From contig MU004192.1 in assembly GCA_010093605.1 (NCBI GenBank), positions 385,774 through 449,773 of the forward strand: 64,000 bases of DNA, read 5' to 3'. Of the stretch, positions 22,810 to 34,368 are shown one piece after another. The translations under genes and the position numbers were made by a program. Source of the stretch: Lophium mytilinum. Taxonomy: Eukaryota > Ascomycota > Dothideomycetes > Mytilinidiales > Mytilinidiaceae. The notes beneath the pieces are model-generated. The model saw only the letters and a list, made by a program, of their open reading frames with translations, did no database searches and had not been told where the DNA came from. Each line of letters opens with the position of its first letter. The first letter of the stretch is position 1.

Positions 22810-23386
22810 ATGGGACGGCCAGGTAAGTCGCCTTTGAGATTACATAGCCGGTACGTACGGTGTCACGGAGAAGTTACTGACAATAAGAAGAAGGGGCTGA
22901 CCATGCCGAAACGTCCGCAAGAGAGTCGATCGAAGGAGGCGTACCTGGGATTCCGCGAGACGAGGATAGACTCACGATATATCTCCGTACACACACATCG
23001 GAGGTAGATGTGTCTGAAATCAGGACGCAGGCAATGGCGTCTGAGTCTTGTTGGCCACGCAGATCGACGAGCCCTACGCATCAGACTGGAGGAGGTACGT
23101 ACATATATCGTTGGCTCAGTCCTGATTGAAGCTCTCCACTAATCATCGTGTGGTTTTAGAGGCCCCTCAACGCCAGTCTTCGGTTCATGGAGAAGCTGAT
23201 TCTGGATCCAATCCTCGCTCCGTCGTAAGCGAGTCGGAAGGCCATACGAACGGGTACCATTCACCTGGGGATCATGATTCAGCTCATGATTCGGCTCATG
23301 CTGGATCATGGTCTGGAAACAATGACAATGGAGAAGGCCTAGAGGGAGGGTCTTCCAACGATTCAAATACAGATGGCGAAGAATGA
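22810..23386 (+). CDS. Small acidic, Ser/Gly/His-rich orphan protein (putative)
   Basis: Not recognised. A three-exon model, 22810-22822, 22888-23094 and 23160-23386, gives 148 residues with all junctions in phase. The introns are 65 bp with good signals (GTAAGT...CTGACAATAAG, GTACGT...CTAATCATCGTGTGGTTTTAG). The product starts MGRPEEGADHAETSARES, is acidic throughout, and ends in a disordered tail with a DSAHDSAHAGSWSG repeat and GGSSNDSNTDGEE. No signal peptide or membrane segment. The frame is open upstream to an acceptor-like site before 22765, so this may be the end of a longer gene. It lies in a gene-poor region beside a dead pectate lyase. Support is splice-signal coherence only. Confidence 0.4.
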
Positions 23387-25325
23387 GATCTCGGCGCGTA
23401 CAGTGGCACAGTGCATTGTCATAGATACCCGCATACCCTCCTGGTAGGATTAGGTGAACACAAAGTGGTAGTCCAGTTTGCTGCCGTCTGAGGTGGCCTA
23501 GAGGACTACCGGGTCTGTCAAAACCGTCGTTTTCAAGCTTCCGATGTCGTATCAGAAGACCTCAAGCGGTGCCAGGCAAGTGTACGTAGTCCTAAAGTGG
23601 GCATATATCCAGAGGATCGGAAATCTAGAACATTTCCAATCTGCATACGCCCGGTTGACGCTGTCTGGGGTAGCCTCGCCATCTTCGTCGTTGTCCAAAA
23701 TGCCAAATTTCTCTCATACTTGGAATGATTAAAGTACTGGGGGTCCTCGTGCACCGGTACTGACTGTACGAATTTCTGTGACGATGCATTGTATGTTTGG
23801 ACAGCTACGGGTATAGTTTTCCGATATCCACAAGGTAGAAGGGCGCCTCTCAGCTAACTGCAGTGTATAGAGAGAAATCAAGCGTCGACGATTACTAGGA
23901 AGGGAGCCATTCGAAAAACTCATCCCATCCATTCCTATAGCCATGGAATAAGTTCCGGAGTAACGAAAGAGTCGATTGGTCTGATGTTTCAGGGCAGCTT
24001 CAAGGTTTACTTTGCTGGCAACTGTCCCGTTACATGGCCACCGGTCCAGGGTATCTAAATATCACCGTTAGGCACCTTGCGAATCCTTCTTTTATACTCT
24101 CCATGGTTGTTTGTTTGCTTAGTCTTATCGTCTCTTGATCACACGCGTCTTTTGAATGCACTTGCTCGTGGATTGGCCTGATTGGTTGTCGCCATCGCTT
24201 GCATACCATGCAGAAGGGGAGAAATGATGCCCGAGGCACCCGACAGTCTGGCACTGCATTCTCCCGTCCACTATCCCAATGGATGTCCATCTCTTGCTGC
24301 CCAAATCTGCTGTGTTCATTTCGACGAGCCTATCCCGTTGAGTGTAGCAGAGAGATGCCTTGCGCCTCTGCAGCCACATACGAACAGCGAACATACTGCA
24401 GGACATTGATCTCAGGTCACAATGGCTGCGACCAATAGCGCGAGTGCGTTTCATGCAAGAAAATATATTGAGGCAAGGCTGAGAACGGTGATGGTGGATT
24501 GGAGGACAAGGCTGGAGGTCACGATAGAGCTGTCGGGCCGCTAGTCCTTCCGAAGAACTCTGGCTGCTCACTAGCCCAATCTTGTATCCAACGTCATCCC
24601 TTGGAACATAGAGTCGGGTTCTCCCTGCTTGCTTCTTTCTTCGATGGCCCTGAAGCCATCTCCTCGTGTTGCTATCTAATCAGAGGCGTCTGAAGCTCAT
24701 GTGAAACTCAGACGTAGGACGCATATTTTCACAACCTTATGATCCCCTTCATAAACTGTATTACTATAGTTCTACTCCTAATATGTTGTTTTACTCCGTT
24801 TGATTTTGTCCGAGAGCTGATAAATACACCACCCTTCGGTCTTACCATGATTTTCTGCATTGCTTACAAGTAGCGTTTAGCGTTTTTGAACCCGGTATTC
24901 CGATCGCTAGTGCATCGCATCCGTAGCAGGATAATTTTGCCTTCAGCAAACACTGCAAACAAACACATCATGATTAAGCCAAACACTCCTTTTCACTGGA
25001 CTCTCTGGAGGCTGTTGGAGCATTGGAATAACACTTTCGGAGTACAATGTTCTGTGTCGATGGACTCAGAGGAGCTACGATTTCTCAGCAGCAAAGATAG
25101 AAGCATAGGTCAGCGATCAGTGTCCCAATGTGGTACTGTAGATGGTATATGTTCATATATATACCGTACTCACGTCTATCAAATTTCCATCTTCACCCTT
25201 CCATCCTGTACTACATCAAACCACCACCTGCTTTAACCGTTTGCTTTGCTTCATCATCCCCCTTGATTTCATTTCCATCTTATACAGATCAATTAAATCA
25301 TCACTTCCAGTCCAACCCACTCACA
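23387..25325. other. Gene-poor stretch
   Basis: Nothing recognised. Overlapping frames on both strands around 24.1-24.6 kb have no domain. 24.7-25.3 kb becomes AT- and then C/T-rich, consistent with the promoter and leader of the aldo/keto reductase that starts at 25326. Confidence 0.35.
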
Positions 25326-26516
25326 ATGGCCACCACGTTCGCCGCAGCTCCCGCAAAGTCCCTCCTGGGCCGCCATCGTGTCCTCAGCCCCTCCGCCTCC
25401 GTCCGCGTCAGTCCCCTCTCCCTCGGCACCGTCAACTTCGGAACAGCCTGGTAAGTACCTCCCCTCCTATCTGCCATCCAGCACCTCCTAACGCACCACA
25501 GGAACCAACTCCTGGGCGAATGCACCAAAGAATCCGCCTTCGCCATGCTCGACTACTTCTACTCCCTCGGCGGCAACTTCATCGACACCGCCAACCACTA
25601 CCAATCCGGGCAAGCCGAGTCATGGCTCGGCGAGTGGCTCAAGCTCCGCAACAACCGCGACGAGATGGTGCTGGCGACGAAATTCTCCTCCAGCGCCGTC
25701 CTCGGCACCGAGAACGCGCCCGAAATTTTGTCCAACTACAGCGGCAACAGCACTAAGTCCCTCAAGCACTCGCTCGAGACCTCGCTCGCCCGCCTCGGGA
25801 CCTCGTATATCGACGTGATGTACGTGCATTGGTGGGACTTCACGACCTCGGCCGCGGAGCTGATGCGCTCGCTGAACAACGTCGTTCAGGAGGGCAAGGT
25901 GCTCTATCTCGGCGCGTCGAACATGCCGTCGTGGTTCGTTGTCAAGTGCAATGCTTACGCACGCCAGCACGGCATGGCGACGTTCGTGGTGTACACGGGT
26001 CAATGGAGCGCTGCCGACCGTGACCTGGAGCGCGAGATCTTCGATATGTGCGCGTCTGAGGGAATGGCTATCTCGCCATGGGGCGTGCTCGGGGGTGGAA
26101 ACTTCAAGAGCGCGGAGGTGGCCGCGAAGGAGGCTGCCGAGAGCCGTATGCAAGTCTACCCGCCAACGGTGGCTACCAAGCAGGTAGCAGAGGCACTCAG
26201 GAAGATTGCTGCGGCACGCAAGACGGTTCCGACCTGTATTGCGCTTGCTTGGGCCATCCAGAAGGAGCCATACATCTTCCCGATTATTGGAGGGCGGAAG
26301 CTGGAGCACATGAAGGCGAATATCGAGGCACTTAGTATCGAGCTTACGGCAGAGGAGGTCAAGGAGATTGAGGCCGCTGCGCAATTTGATCAGGGCTTCC
26401 CGAAGAAAATAATGAACTTTGGGGGTCCGTTCAATGGGCCACAGGATCTTGCGCTCATGACTGGAAACCACGATTATGTTCCAGCGTTGAAGGCTATCGC
26501 ATCTCACCACATCTAG
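25326..26516 (+). CDS. Aldo/keto reductase, aryl-alcohol dehydrogenase / norsolorinic acid reductase type
   Basis: Two exons, 25326-25450 and 25502-26516, 379 residues. The AKR catalytic tetrad is in place: Asp and Tyr in FIDTANHYQSG, Lys in LATKFSS, His in YVHWWD. Further family blocks are SPLSLGTVNFGTAW at the first beta strand, LYLGASNMPSWFV, ISPWGVLGGGNF and the cofactor-binding PIIGGRKLEHM near the C-terminus. The C-terminal FNFGGPFNG-like end (MNFGGPFNGPQDLALM) is typical of fungal AKR9-like aryl-alcohol dehydrogenases. They reduce aromatic or polyketide aldehydes and ketones with NADPH. The intron (GTAAGT...CACCACAG) splits the Trp codon of GTAWNQLLGE. No metabolite cluster is seen around it, so the substrate is unknown. 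Confidence 0.88.
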
Positions 26517-27097
26517 TTGTTTGAAGGAAGCAAGAGGGCTTGGATAGAGCGTTACTGTAGTCAATAAGAACTGGATCTAGCACCGACTTCCTTAGAAGGC
26601 TGACTGAGTAAGCATACCATCACACCTTGCTGACTCGTTTGCTTCTTATAGTCGGGCGGAACATCTGCTAGATTGACCTAGACGGGAAATGAAGCCTCAT
26701 ATTTGTCGTCAAGGTTTAGAGTCTTTCCCGACCATGACTATCACTGTGATGACAGTAATTTGGTTCGCGAGTCTCTAAAATGTTCGTTAGCAACAATCGC
26801 CCAGAATGAAGGTAGCGAACACACTCTCCAGCTTTCGCTATTTCCTAGTCAAGTCTCGACAGGCACCTCTCAGTGAGAGTAAGCGCCGCAAAGTCGCCCA
26901 CGATTATTGCACATGTCTCATGTGCCCCAATCAGTCTTCCATTGCATCTATATCATGGTCTGAAATGGCGGACGATAATGGGGACGAAACAGCTTCATTG
27001 GCAGCGCGAGGCGTCGAAGCATTGCTTGGAAGGCTCGGTAGGTCATCAGATGCTATCCGCTCGTCAGTACTATAGATCGGAATCATTGTCGAACGAA
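26517..27097. other. Convergent 3' intergenic region
   Basis: 3' flanks of the aldo/keto reductase and of the minus-strand unknown gene. No coding region supported. Confidence 0.35.
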
Positions 27098-28959
27098 CTA
27101 CGATCTTGCGAGTTCGTTTCGATACGCACATAGTTCTAGTATTTCGACCAATCCCAGCAATCTCTCCTGGCTCAATTTCAGGATATCCTTTGCCACAGCC
27201 TCCTCGCTCGTCCTATGCTGCTTTCTTCGTGCATCGCCGTATGCCTGCGCCTGTCGGGCGGCAACGCCATTCTCCACGGCCACGCGTAGTCCTTTTGAAG
27301 GTTGCAGGGCATCGTTTTTCATCATTTGTATGAAAATTGACTCGAAGATTAAGCTTATCTTTGCATTATCTCCGTAACTGTGGGTATTTGCAGCAAATGG
27401 TAGGTAATGCTCCTCGAACTGGGACTGGTTTGGCAAGGGATAGTATTCCGAAGGATTCGTCAGTAGCAATGGAATCAGAAGAGTCGTGTTCAGCCTCGAT
27501 TGGGCCGCTGGGTCTAGTTTGGAAGTGCTGAGAAAAATACTGAATACTGAAGTTGGTAGTGGCCGAAGGAACTCCGTGTAGAGATCAAACAAGTCATCTG
27601 CCGTTGAGAACGGGGCCGGTGAATATAAGTTCTTGGCTTTATTGAGATGTCCAGTAGCGGCGGCTACATCCACAAGCTATAACTTGGTCAGTCCAGTCAT
27701 TCAGAAAGGGTAGTCCAGTATCTTACAAGACGAAGTAACCGTTGTCGTAACACGATTGCATCCATTCCACCCAGTCTCTCTATTGGGTCCCTTGCCTCGC
27801 TGTCAACTTCATCCTCCTCGGAGGAATCCTGCGAAGAACTAGACGACTCTCTCTGTCTCGAAACTTTCCTCGACGGACGAGTCCACACTCGCTCAGCTGT
27901 ATCTTCCATCACGGCGTCTTCATCATCAGAAACATCGTAATCTCCGAACTCGTCATTATCGATATCGAGTGGTTTCTGGACTTTGGTTGCTGCCTCGTCA
28001 TCCTGCTTCCTTTCTTTCGTCTCATCTTTGAACACCTCGGTGAATTCTTTCATTGCTTTCGAAGTGCCATCTGCTAAGATTGCGCGTAGGATCCTTCGTC
28101 TTGTAGTCCGGCTTTGTGGGTCTTGGGAGGCTATGTAGCGCCAAATTAGAGTCGTTGTATGATCGTCGTTGCTAGCGGTAGAGAAAAGAGGCATCCGCTT
28201 GTTCCAATCAGCTTCGACAATGTCGAGCATAAGTTCCAGCCACAGTTTCCACCTCTCCCATCTACCTTTATGAGCCACCGAACAATTGAATGCCCAGCCA
28301 ACTATATGCCAGAAGTCTTCCGCTCTTGCCCATATAGACCCCGCATTCGCTACGTTCGTTGTGAGTTTGGTCTCCCCAATGCCACCATCCGGGGATTCGT
28401 CTCCTCTACTCCTCCCACCTCGGCGCGTCGAGCCCTGAACTGGAAATGCAAAAGCACTCTGGAGAGTATCGCTGGAAGGATCCACGACTTTGCTCACATT
28501 GCGTAAATAGTGCAGCGCAGAATTGGCAGCCTTTTGCTTATCAAAAGACTTGGCCTTTGTAGTGAGAGAGGGATATACCATGAGCGTTGAGGCGAGTGCG
28601 AGGTATTGTGAAGGTGGAAGCAAGGCTGGTTGGGGATTTTCAGGTGTAGAGATAGAGTTTCCGGCGACGAGGAGACTGTCAAGGAGCGTAAAGCCGTCGA
28701 GGTCTTAGATTAAGTATTAGCGAAGCCTATATGAGGAATTTGAAAGTGTACATTGTTGGCCATCCAGATACACGAGCGAATGGGTTCGCAACTGGTAGCT
28801 TAGAGGCTTAGCGGGGCGATGGAGAGGCGCCTGTGGGTGGTGGGATGTAAAGTCATCTGAAACCGGCTCTGGGTCCGACCCTAGAGGACTCGAGTCGTCC
28901 GGAGTCAAAAGTGACGACCGGCCCTGTCGGGCTGTGACGAACGATGCGGGCGAACTCAT
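27098..28959 (-). CDS. Uncharacterised, probably nuclear protein with acidic and helical segments
   Basis: Not recognised. Exons on the minus strand: 28959-28752, 28703-27727, 27676-27098, 587 residues, all junctions in phase with 48-50 bp introns. The N-terminus is disordered (SSLLTPDDSSPLGSDPEP). A helical region follows with LLPPSQYLALASTLMVYPSL, a conserved-looking FWHIVGWAFNCSVAH and WERWKLWLELMLDIVEADW, then an acidic Ser-rich stretch (DVSDDEDAVMED, SSSSSQDSSEEDEVDSE), then another helical block ending in RTSEEAVAKDILKLSQERLL. The pattern suggests alpha-helical repeats interrupted by a phosphorylatable acidic linker. It is divergent from the DUF3431 gene with 284 bp between starts. The end of the last exon is uncertain, because a GTGCGT donor lies just before the stop. 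Confidence 0.7.
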
Positions 28960-29243
28960 GATGTTGCTGTTGGTGCGTTGAGGACGAAACGGACGCGAAT
29001 TACGCGCAGAGGTTTACGTGATCACATGACATGTGCCAAGAACGCATGCTCCCCCCTGCAGGTGAGGTTCGATTTCCCCTCGAGAAATCGCCCATTCTCT
29101 CTTGGATTCGACGATGAACGAAACCCAATCAGGATGTAGGACGCTTACGATGATTCGATTGCACGTTATGCCTGGTCAAAACCCCTGAGGTCTTCAACGC
29201 GGATCGCTACTTCATACCTCATACAAGTCGTGTACGGTCAAGC

Positions 29244-30393
29244 ATGATAGCACTGGGACGCATCTACCGCCGGCCATTGGTAGCGATATTAATATTCCTT
29301 GTGTTCGTATATTATAAGCTCTCTACTGGCTTCGCAGTTGTGGGTTCTGACCTGCTCAGTTTCCATGAGAAAGGCTGACAGTCCACAGAGTCCGCATGGA
29401 GTCTTCCCTCGACCACGATTTACCCCGGGTGTATCTAAGTCAGCGGATCACGAATATACACGGACGCTTGTCATCGCCCGAACATCCTCTGAGGATGTGA
29501 GCTGGATAGAGAAGGAGCTTGGCTCATCCCCGTCCTTCCAAACGGCTATTTACACTGTCGACGCCCCGATACCTCCCTTCACGGTGCCCAAAAACAAAGG
29601 CCGAGAAGTCATGCCGTACCTGACGTACATAATTACACACTACCAAAACCTCTCTGATGTCACGATATTTATGCATGCGTCACCCGTGGCGTGGCACAAT
29701 AACGATCTTCTAGACGGTTCATCGCCGGTGATGCTGCGTGCGCTGTCCTCACATAAGGTAGTGCGAGATGGGTACTTCAATTTGAGATGCCACCAGAGCC
29801 CTGGGTGCTCTGATCAAGTCCACCATTTAGGGGCGGAATTTGGGATCGAAAATCCTAAACTTGCGGCGTTTGCGATGGCATGGACCGAAATACTACCTGC
29901 GACACCGATGCCGAAGGTGCTAAGACAGCCCTGCTGCTCGCAATTTGCAGTCAGTAGGGAGAGAATCCGAGCGCTACCGTTGGAGCAGTATGGATTCTTT
30001 CAGGACTGGGTGCTCGCGACAGAGTTGACCGACGCACTGTCGGGTAGGGTATGGGAGTATCTTTGGCAGTATATCTGGACTGGACAGCCGGAGCTCTGTC
30101 CTGAGGTGCATTTATGTTACTGTGACGGGTTCGGGTTGTGCTTCGGCGGCGAGGAGCAGTACAAGGCATATATCACCCTTGGGAGGGAAAAAGGGAACCT
30201 GGAACGGGTTATTGAAGACGACAAGAAGATTGGAAACGAGGAGGCGCAAAAGCTGGTACAGGCGCCGAAGAGGATCGTTGAACTGAACGCGAAAATGAAG
30301 GAAGTCAAAGAGGAGGCCTTTGAGAGGGGTAAAAATCCCAAGAAGAGAGCAGCGGAAGCGGGGAGGCTATTGAAAGACGGTGATGGCTATTGA
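29244..30393 (+). CDS. DUF3431 membrane-anchored protein
   Basis: Two exons, 29244-29339 and 29389-30393, 366 residues. A type II signal anchor lies in exon 1 (RRPLVAILIFLVFVYYKL, about residues 9-26). The DUF3431 domain follows: RTLVIARTSSEDVSWIEKEL, VPKNKGREVMPYLTYII, VTIFMHASPVAWHNNDLLD, YFNLRCHQSPGC, QPCCSQFAVSRERI and SGRVWEYLWQYIWTG with CYCDGFGLCFGG. The last ~70 residues are charged and probably coiled coil. The domain has a glycosyltransferase-like look in fungi but no proven activity, so function is unknown. Exon 1 was added because it supplies the expected membrane anchor and a GTGGGT...CCACAG intron joins it in phase; starting inside exon 2 would lack any anchor. Confidence 0.8.
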
Positions 30394-31047
30394 ACGAACG
30401 GCCAATTTCACGACAAGATCCATAAAACTAGGTCATGTGGTATTGATGGGTGAATAGACTTTCTGTAGCCTTTCCTCATCCAGCTAGACCTGACGAGACC
30501 AATTTGGCAAAGGTGCATGTATACATACTATGTAAAGAAACACGGCCAGTCAGGGAGCGTTAACGGCGGCTATCGAATTGTAGGAATGCCATGGCCCAGA
30601 TGCGGCTTCGGTATGCGACCCGCGCAGGCTGGAGGCGGTGAAGGCCGAGTGGAGCCAAGCCGCATTTCGCTGCAAAGCCGTTCTCGTTTCCTGCCAGAGA
30701 CGACGTCAAGGCTCGTCGATCGTGCGCGATTTGGCGGAGGTGTGGCAGACGAGTCTGCAGCTCCTCCCACACCAGCCTGCAGCTATCTCACCCCAGCATC
30801 GCCCGCACTCTCAGCGCTGCAGAGATACGACGCCATCGCATCCTTCACCCGCGCGCCCACACTGCTGCTTCAGTCACGCGGCACGCTCGCCTATCTCTCT
30901 GTCTGTTGCGCGGCGCCTCGAAGCCTACCTTTCATTGCCTCGCTGCCTGGATCTCCTCTCCTCCCCACCACCCCTCCCCGATTCAAAGTCGGTTTTGTGG
31001 CAATTACGGAGCCTGCAAGAGCTGGGCGAAGAGGACAAATAGACATC
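30394..31047. other. Intergenic / leader region
   Basis: A long plus-strand frame (30517 onward) overlaps the start of the next gene but has random-looking composition. C/T-rich tracts from about 30940 suit a leader. Nothing else recognised. Confidence 0.35.
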
Positions 31048-31896
31048 ATGACAAGGAGAATTGTTTACGGAGTTGGGCTATGGATTACCATTGCGGGTGA
31101 GTTTTGTCATTACATCACAACAAGCGACTGTTTCGCTGAGATATATCCGCAGCCACCGCGATGACCATAGCCAGTATCGTAATGCCTCGATGGCTTAGCT
31201 ACAGTTCTGTACGTTCAACCTGTCTCGTACTTCATTTACCAACGTTCACTCCTTTTTCTCTACAATTCGGACGCTCCGTCACACAACCCCGCTCCGTATT
31301 CACAGCTAATATCTTATAGGAAGGAACCCGCCAGTTCTCTTACGGACTTCACCGCCGCTGTTCGAGTGTGACCGGTGAATGCGATCACTTCCCACGGTTC
31401 GAAGACTGCACTGGCGATAAATGGTCGTTCTGTAGCATGTGGCGGACCGTCGGGTTTTTGATGTCATTCGCCGTCATCCTCGAACTTGCAACCCTCACGT
31501 CCTATGCGATCATAATCCTAGGCGGAAAGCAGCGACGGGACAGAGGCTGGAAGGTTGTGTGCGCGTTCCTGGTCGTTTCGGCATTGGTGGAGCTTGTCAG
31601 CATGGCTCTCGTGGTGAGTGTTGCGCCTTTTACATGTTCCTTCGAAAAACCCGCAGTGTCTATTCTCTCAGCCTTCAGAAGCTAAAAACTAACTGCTCTG
31701 ATAGTCCTTCCTCTTCGACCATGACGACAGATTCTTCAACGGCTGGTACCTCGACAAATCCTGGGTCCTTTGCACCGTCAGCTGGAGCATGCTCGTCACA
31801 ACCGCGGCTGGTGTAGTCGCCGCAGCGATATATCTGCCAGAAGAAGGAGGCTATGAGCTCATCCCCAACGAGGGCTATGGGATCGGATCTCCGTGA
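31048..31896 (+). CDS. Four-helix (claudin/SUR7-like topology) membrane protein
   Basis: Four exons, 31048-31096, 31153-31208, 31320-31613 and 31705-31896, 196 residues, every junction in phase. The first membrane helix (VYGVGLWITIAATAMTIASI) is followed by an extracellular loop with paired cysteines (CSSVTGECDHFPRFEDCTG) and SFCSMWRT, then three more helices (FLMSFAVILELATLTSYAII, VVCAFLVVSALVELVSMALV, WVLCTVSWSMLVTTAAGVVA) and a short acidic tail YELIPNEG. The topology, with helix 1, a Cys-rich loop and three closely spaced helices, resembles claudin- or SUR7/PalI-like proteins of the fungal plasma membrane. No enzyme motif. Family name is inferred from topology only. Confidence 0.7.
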
Positions 31897-32732
31897 TGCA
31901 CAGAGATCAAGATGGGTGGCTAGCCCTGAATGTTATTGTGCATGCATAGACTTTTCAGTCGGCGTTGCGATATACCTATTTTCTATTCGAGTACCTTAGG
32001 GCGGGAATTGTTTGACATCGGCGTTCAGGCGAATTATGAACTTCAGGCATTCTTACCCCGTAGGTCGTCGGTTGACACCTTTGAGAGGTCCGAGATACCA
32101 CTTTCGCAGCTATTTGCTCTTTCCCTAGGCTCCTAAATTGAAATGGTACTGTCGCCGCTCGATACAGTCCTCCTTTTGACTCGTCGTGACATGGTTCAGC
32201 GCAGGTCGAGCTTTTCATAATCTAGAACGGCTAACGCTCTACTTTGCCAGTGAAATGCGTCGGGGATTGCATCACTCACATATATCTAATATGCGCAAAG
32301 ATCATGTGAAAAGCTGGGTTCTGGAGAGTCCACGAAGTGCCATCCTCCAATCCGAAACCAAGCCATCAAAGAATCCGTATCATAAAATTTTCTACGTGCT
32401 ATACAGTTCTTCCAAGATTCCAAAGTACTTCGTATATACACTTACGGATTCCTATTTGAATAACTTCAATCGCCGAAACCAATTGCCCCCCTTCAAGTGA
32501 ATGATGCGTCTTTCGACAGAAAGAAAAGAGCAACCCAAAGCATGCTAGCAACCCAAGAACCCAATCTCTACATATATGAAGTCGTATTCAACTTCCCGCA
32601 GCGTCAAGATCCTCGCGTGCTGCTCGGTGGGGCAAAAATCTCGCACTAATGCTCTATGTCCACCAACTCCCCCTCAGACTCAACCATTCACCACCAAGAA
32701 CATTCCAAAACATAAAAAGCAAAAAGAAAACG
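31897..32732. other. Intergenic region
   Basis: 3' flank of the membrane protein and AT-rich spacer before the tRNA gene. No coding signal. Confidence 0.35.
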
Positions 32733-32819
32733 TTCCGGTACCGGGAATCGAACCCGGCTCTGCCCGGATCTGTGCTTTGCAGTGAAAGCGGGCGATGCTA
32801 GCCGATACACCATACCGGA
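32733..32819 (-). tRNA. tRNA-Glu (anticodon TTC) with a ~15-nt intron
   Basis: Read on the minus strand. The acceptor stem TCCGGTA pairs perfectly with TACCGGA. The D arm begins GTGTATCGGC. The anticodon stem GCCCG/CGGGC encloses CTTTCA with anticodon TTC, the T arm is GCCGGGTTCGATTCCCGGT, and the discriminator base is A. About 15 extra bases (CTGCAAAGCACAGAT) follow the base 3' of the anticodon, the canonical place for a nuclear tRNA intron. Box A- and box B-like promoter elements are internal. An 87-base gene length fits a 72-base mature tRNA before CCA addition. Confidence 0.9.
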
Positions 32820-34064
32820 GTGGATTTTGAGAAAGCTGAAAATAATGTACAATATATAGGTTCAATAGTTTGAGATGGCTAGAATTATGAGAGCGTGGGT
32901 ATTTTGATGGACCTGAGGATTAGCGGGGCAAGAATATGAGGGATTCCTTTGATTGGATGGGTATGTTGGATGTGGGTCGTGGTCCGGGATCGTGTGGCTT
33001 TCACAGTTTCGGCACTCAAGGTTCGATGTCGACATGATGGGCAAATTCTTAAGACTTCTTTGCAGTCACTGTTTGAATAGGTAATCTGAAGGCTGCAGGT
33101 CGATTGTTAGATAATTACTTTTGTGTGCCTCTGAAGATAATGATTATTCGAGTACTTGGTGGAAATGCCAAGAATACTCCTAGCACTCAGAACTCCGGCT
33201 GACCCCTTGCAACCTCCATCTTCACTTTTTGTTTCATCGCCCGCTTTCACTGCAAAGCACAGAACCGGGCAAAGACGGCGTTTCTTCCGTTCGTTGTTAC
33301 TGCATTACACGGAGTACTAAACTACCATGTCAAGTTCACTACACCAGACATGTGTGGTGGGAGAAGCAGCGAGAGCCGCTGCTCCTCTTCCATCCGGTTT
33401 TACTTACAAAGGTTTGCAAATGTTCAGGAGGATAGGCAACGACGAGAACAAGGTGAAGAAATGCACCTGAATTGCTAATGTGTTCTTGGATTTGACATAG
33501 TCATGAAAATCTAGTCAATCGCCCTTTGCTTTCAAGTGGGAAGACTTGTGTTGTGTCGATTTACGTTGAACATATTTCCTATTCTTGACGCCCATGCTTG
33601 GATCCCGTTCTGGGCGCCTTTTTTGCTTTCCTCTTCCAGTTTTCTACAAATTGAGTTTCCGTTCCCTTCTATTTTGAAGATCCGACCTAACTTTTCGCCT
33701 CTGTTTTCCAAATTGTCCCAAGCTCTCTACGGGAGTTTAACGACGTATACTTTTTCCAGAGTGTGATGCGATCATAATCCAGCCCCTGCACTCTTTCAAG
33801 CATCAATACCTTTCTCTCCTGAGGAAGACAAGTGTTGAGAAAAACCGTATTATCATGAAAACTTCAAGACGAACTTACGTATTCAGCGCCGGCCTTTCCT
33901 AATTGGGTTAGCGGACGAGTACAGCTACCTATAAATTGTATTTCTCACAACTCGTACGCCTCGGAGCAGCTTCAACCTCATCTGTAAACGACACCAAGAC
34001 CTACAGCTCCTTAGGTGACAGATCATCACCCCGATCCATTTTGAAGACTATTCAAACCTTCCCC
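32820..34064. other. Intergenic region with a tRNA fragment
   Basis: No coding region supported. Contains the tRNA-Glu fragment at 33235-33280 and otherwise unremarkable sequence. Confidence 0.35.
33235..33280 (+). pseudogene. Fragment of tRNA-Glu(TTC), including its intron
   Basis: CATCGCCCGCTTTCACTGCA, then AAGCACAGA-CCGGGCA-AG-CGG, repeats the anticodon arm, intron and variable loop of the tRNA at 32733-32819 with about three substitutions over 43 bases, on the opposite strand and ~415 bp away. The acceptor stem and T arm are missing. Because the intron is kept, it derives from the gene or an unspliced transcript. Confidence 0.65.
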
Positions 34065-34340
34065 CTGGACCAACTCCTCTATTTGGATCAACTCCCCTAT
34101 TTGAATCGACTCCCTTGTTTAAATCGACTCCCTAATTTGGATCAACTTCCCGTTTGAATCGAATTCTTATTTGAATCAACTTCCCGGTTGGATCAAGTCT
34201 TTATTTGAATCAGCTTCCCGGTTGGATCGAGTCAATATTTGAATCAACTTCCCGGTTGGATTGAGTCAATATTCCAATCAACTTCCCGGTTGGATCGAAT
34301 CATCATTTGAATCAACTTCCCGTTCGAATCAAATCCCCAT
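34065..34340. repeat. Minisatellite (20-bp then 34-bp units)
   Basis: Begins as ~20-bp units (CTATTTGAATCGACTCCC and variants, four to five times) and passes into ~34-bp units built on GAATCAACTTCCCGGTTGGA and TCGAGTCAATATTT, about five times. Copies are imperfect. The array ends 30 bp before the start codon of the next gene, so it probably forms its promoter or leader. Confidence 0.75.
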
Positions 34341-34368
34341 TAGACCCACTCTCGCAGTAGCTTCAGTC

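Noticed and set aside
24125-24571. 148-codon minus-strand frame
   Set aside because: No domain; another frame on each strand overlaps it with equal plausibility.
25620-26564. 314-codon minus-strand frame
   Set aside because: Antisense shadow of the aldo/keto reductase, caused by high GC at third codon positions.
29060-29090. tRNA box B-like GGTTCGATTTCC
   Set aside because: No pairing T arm, acceptor stem or upstream box A around it.
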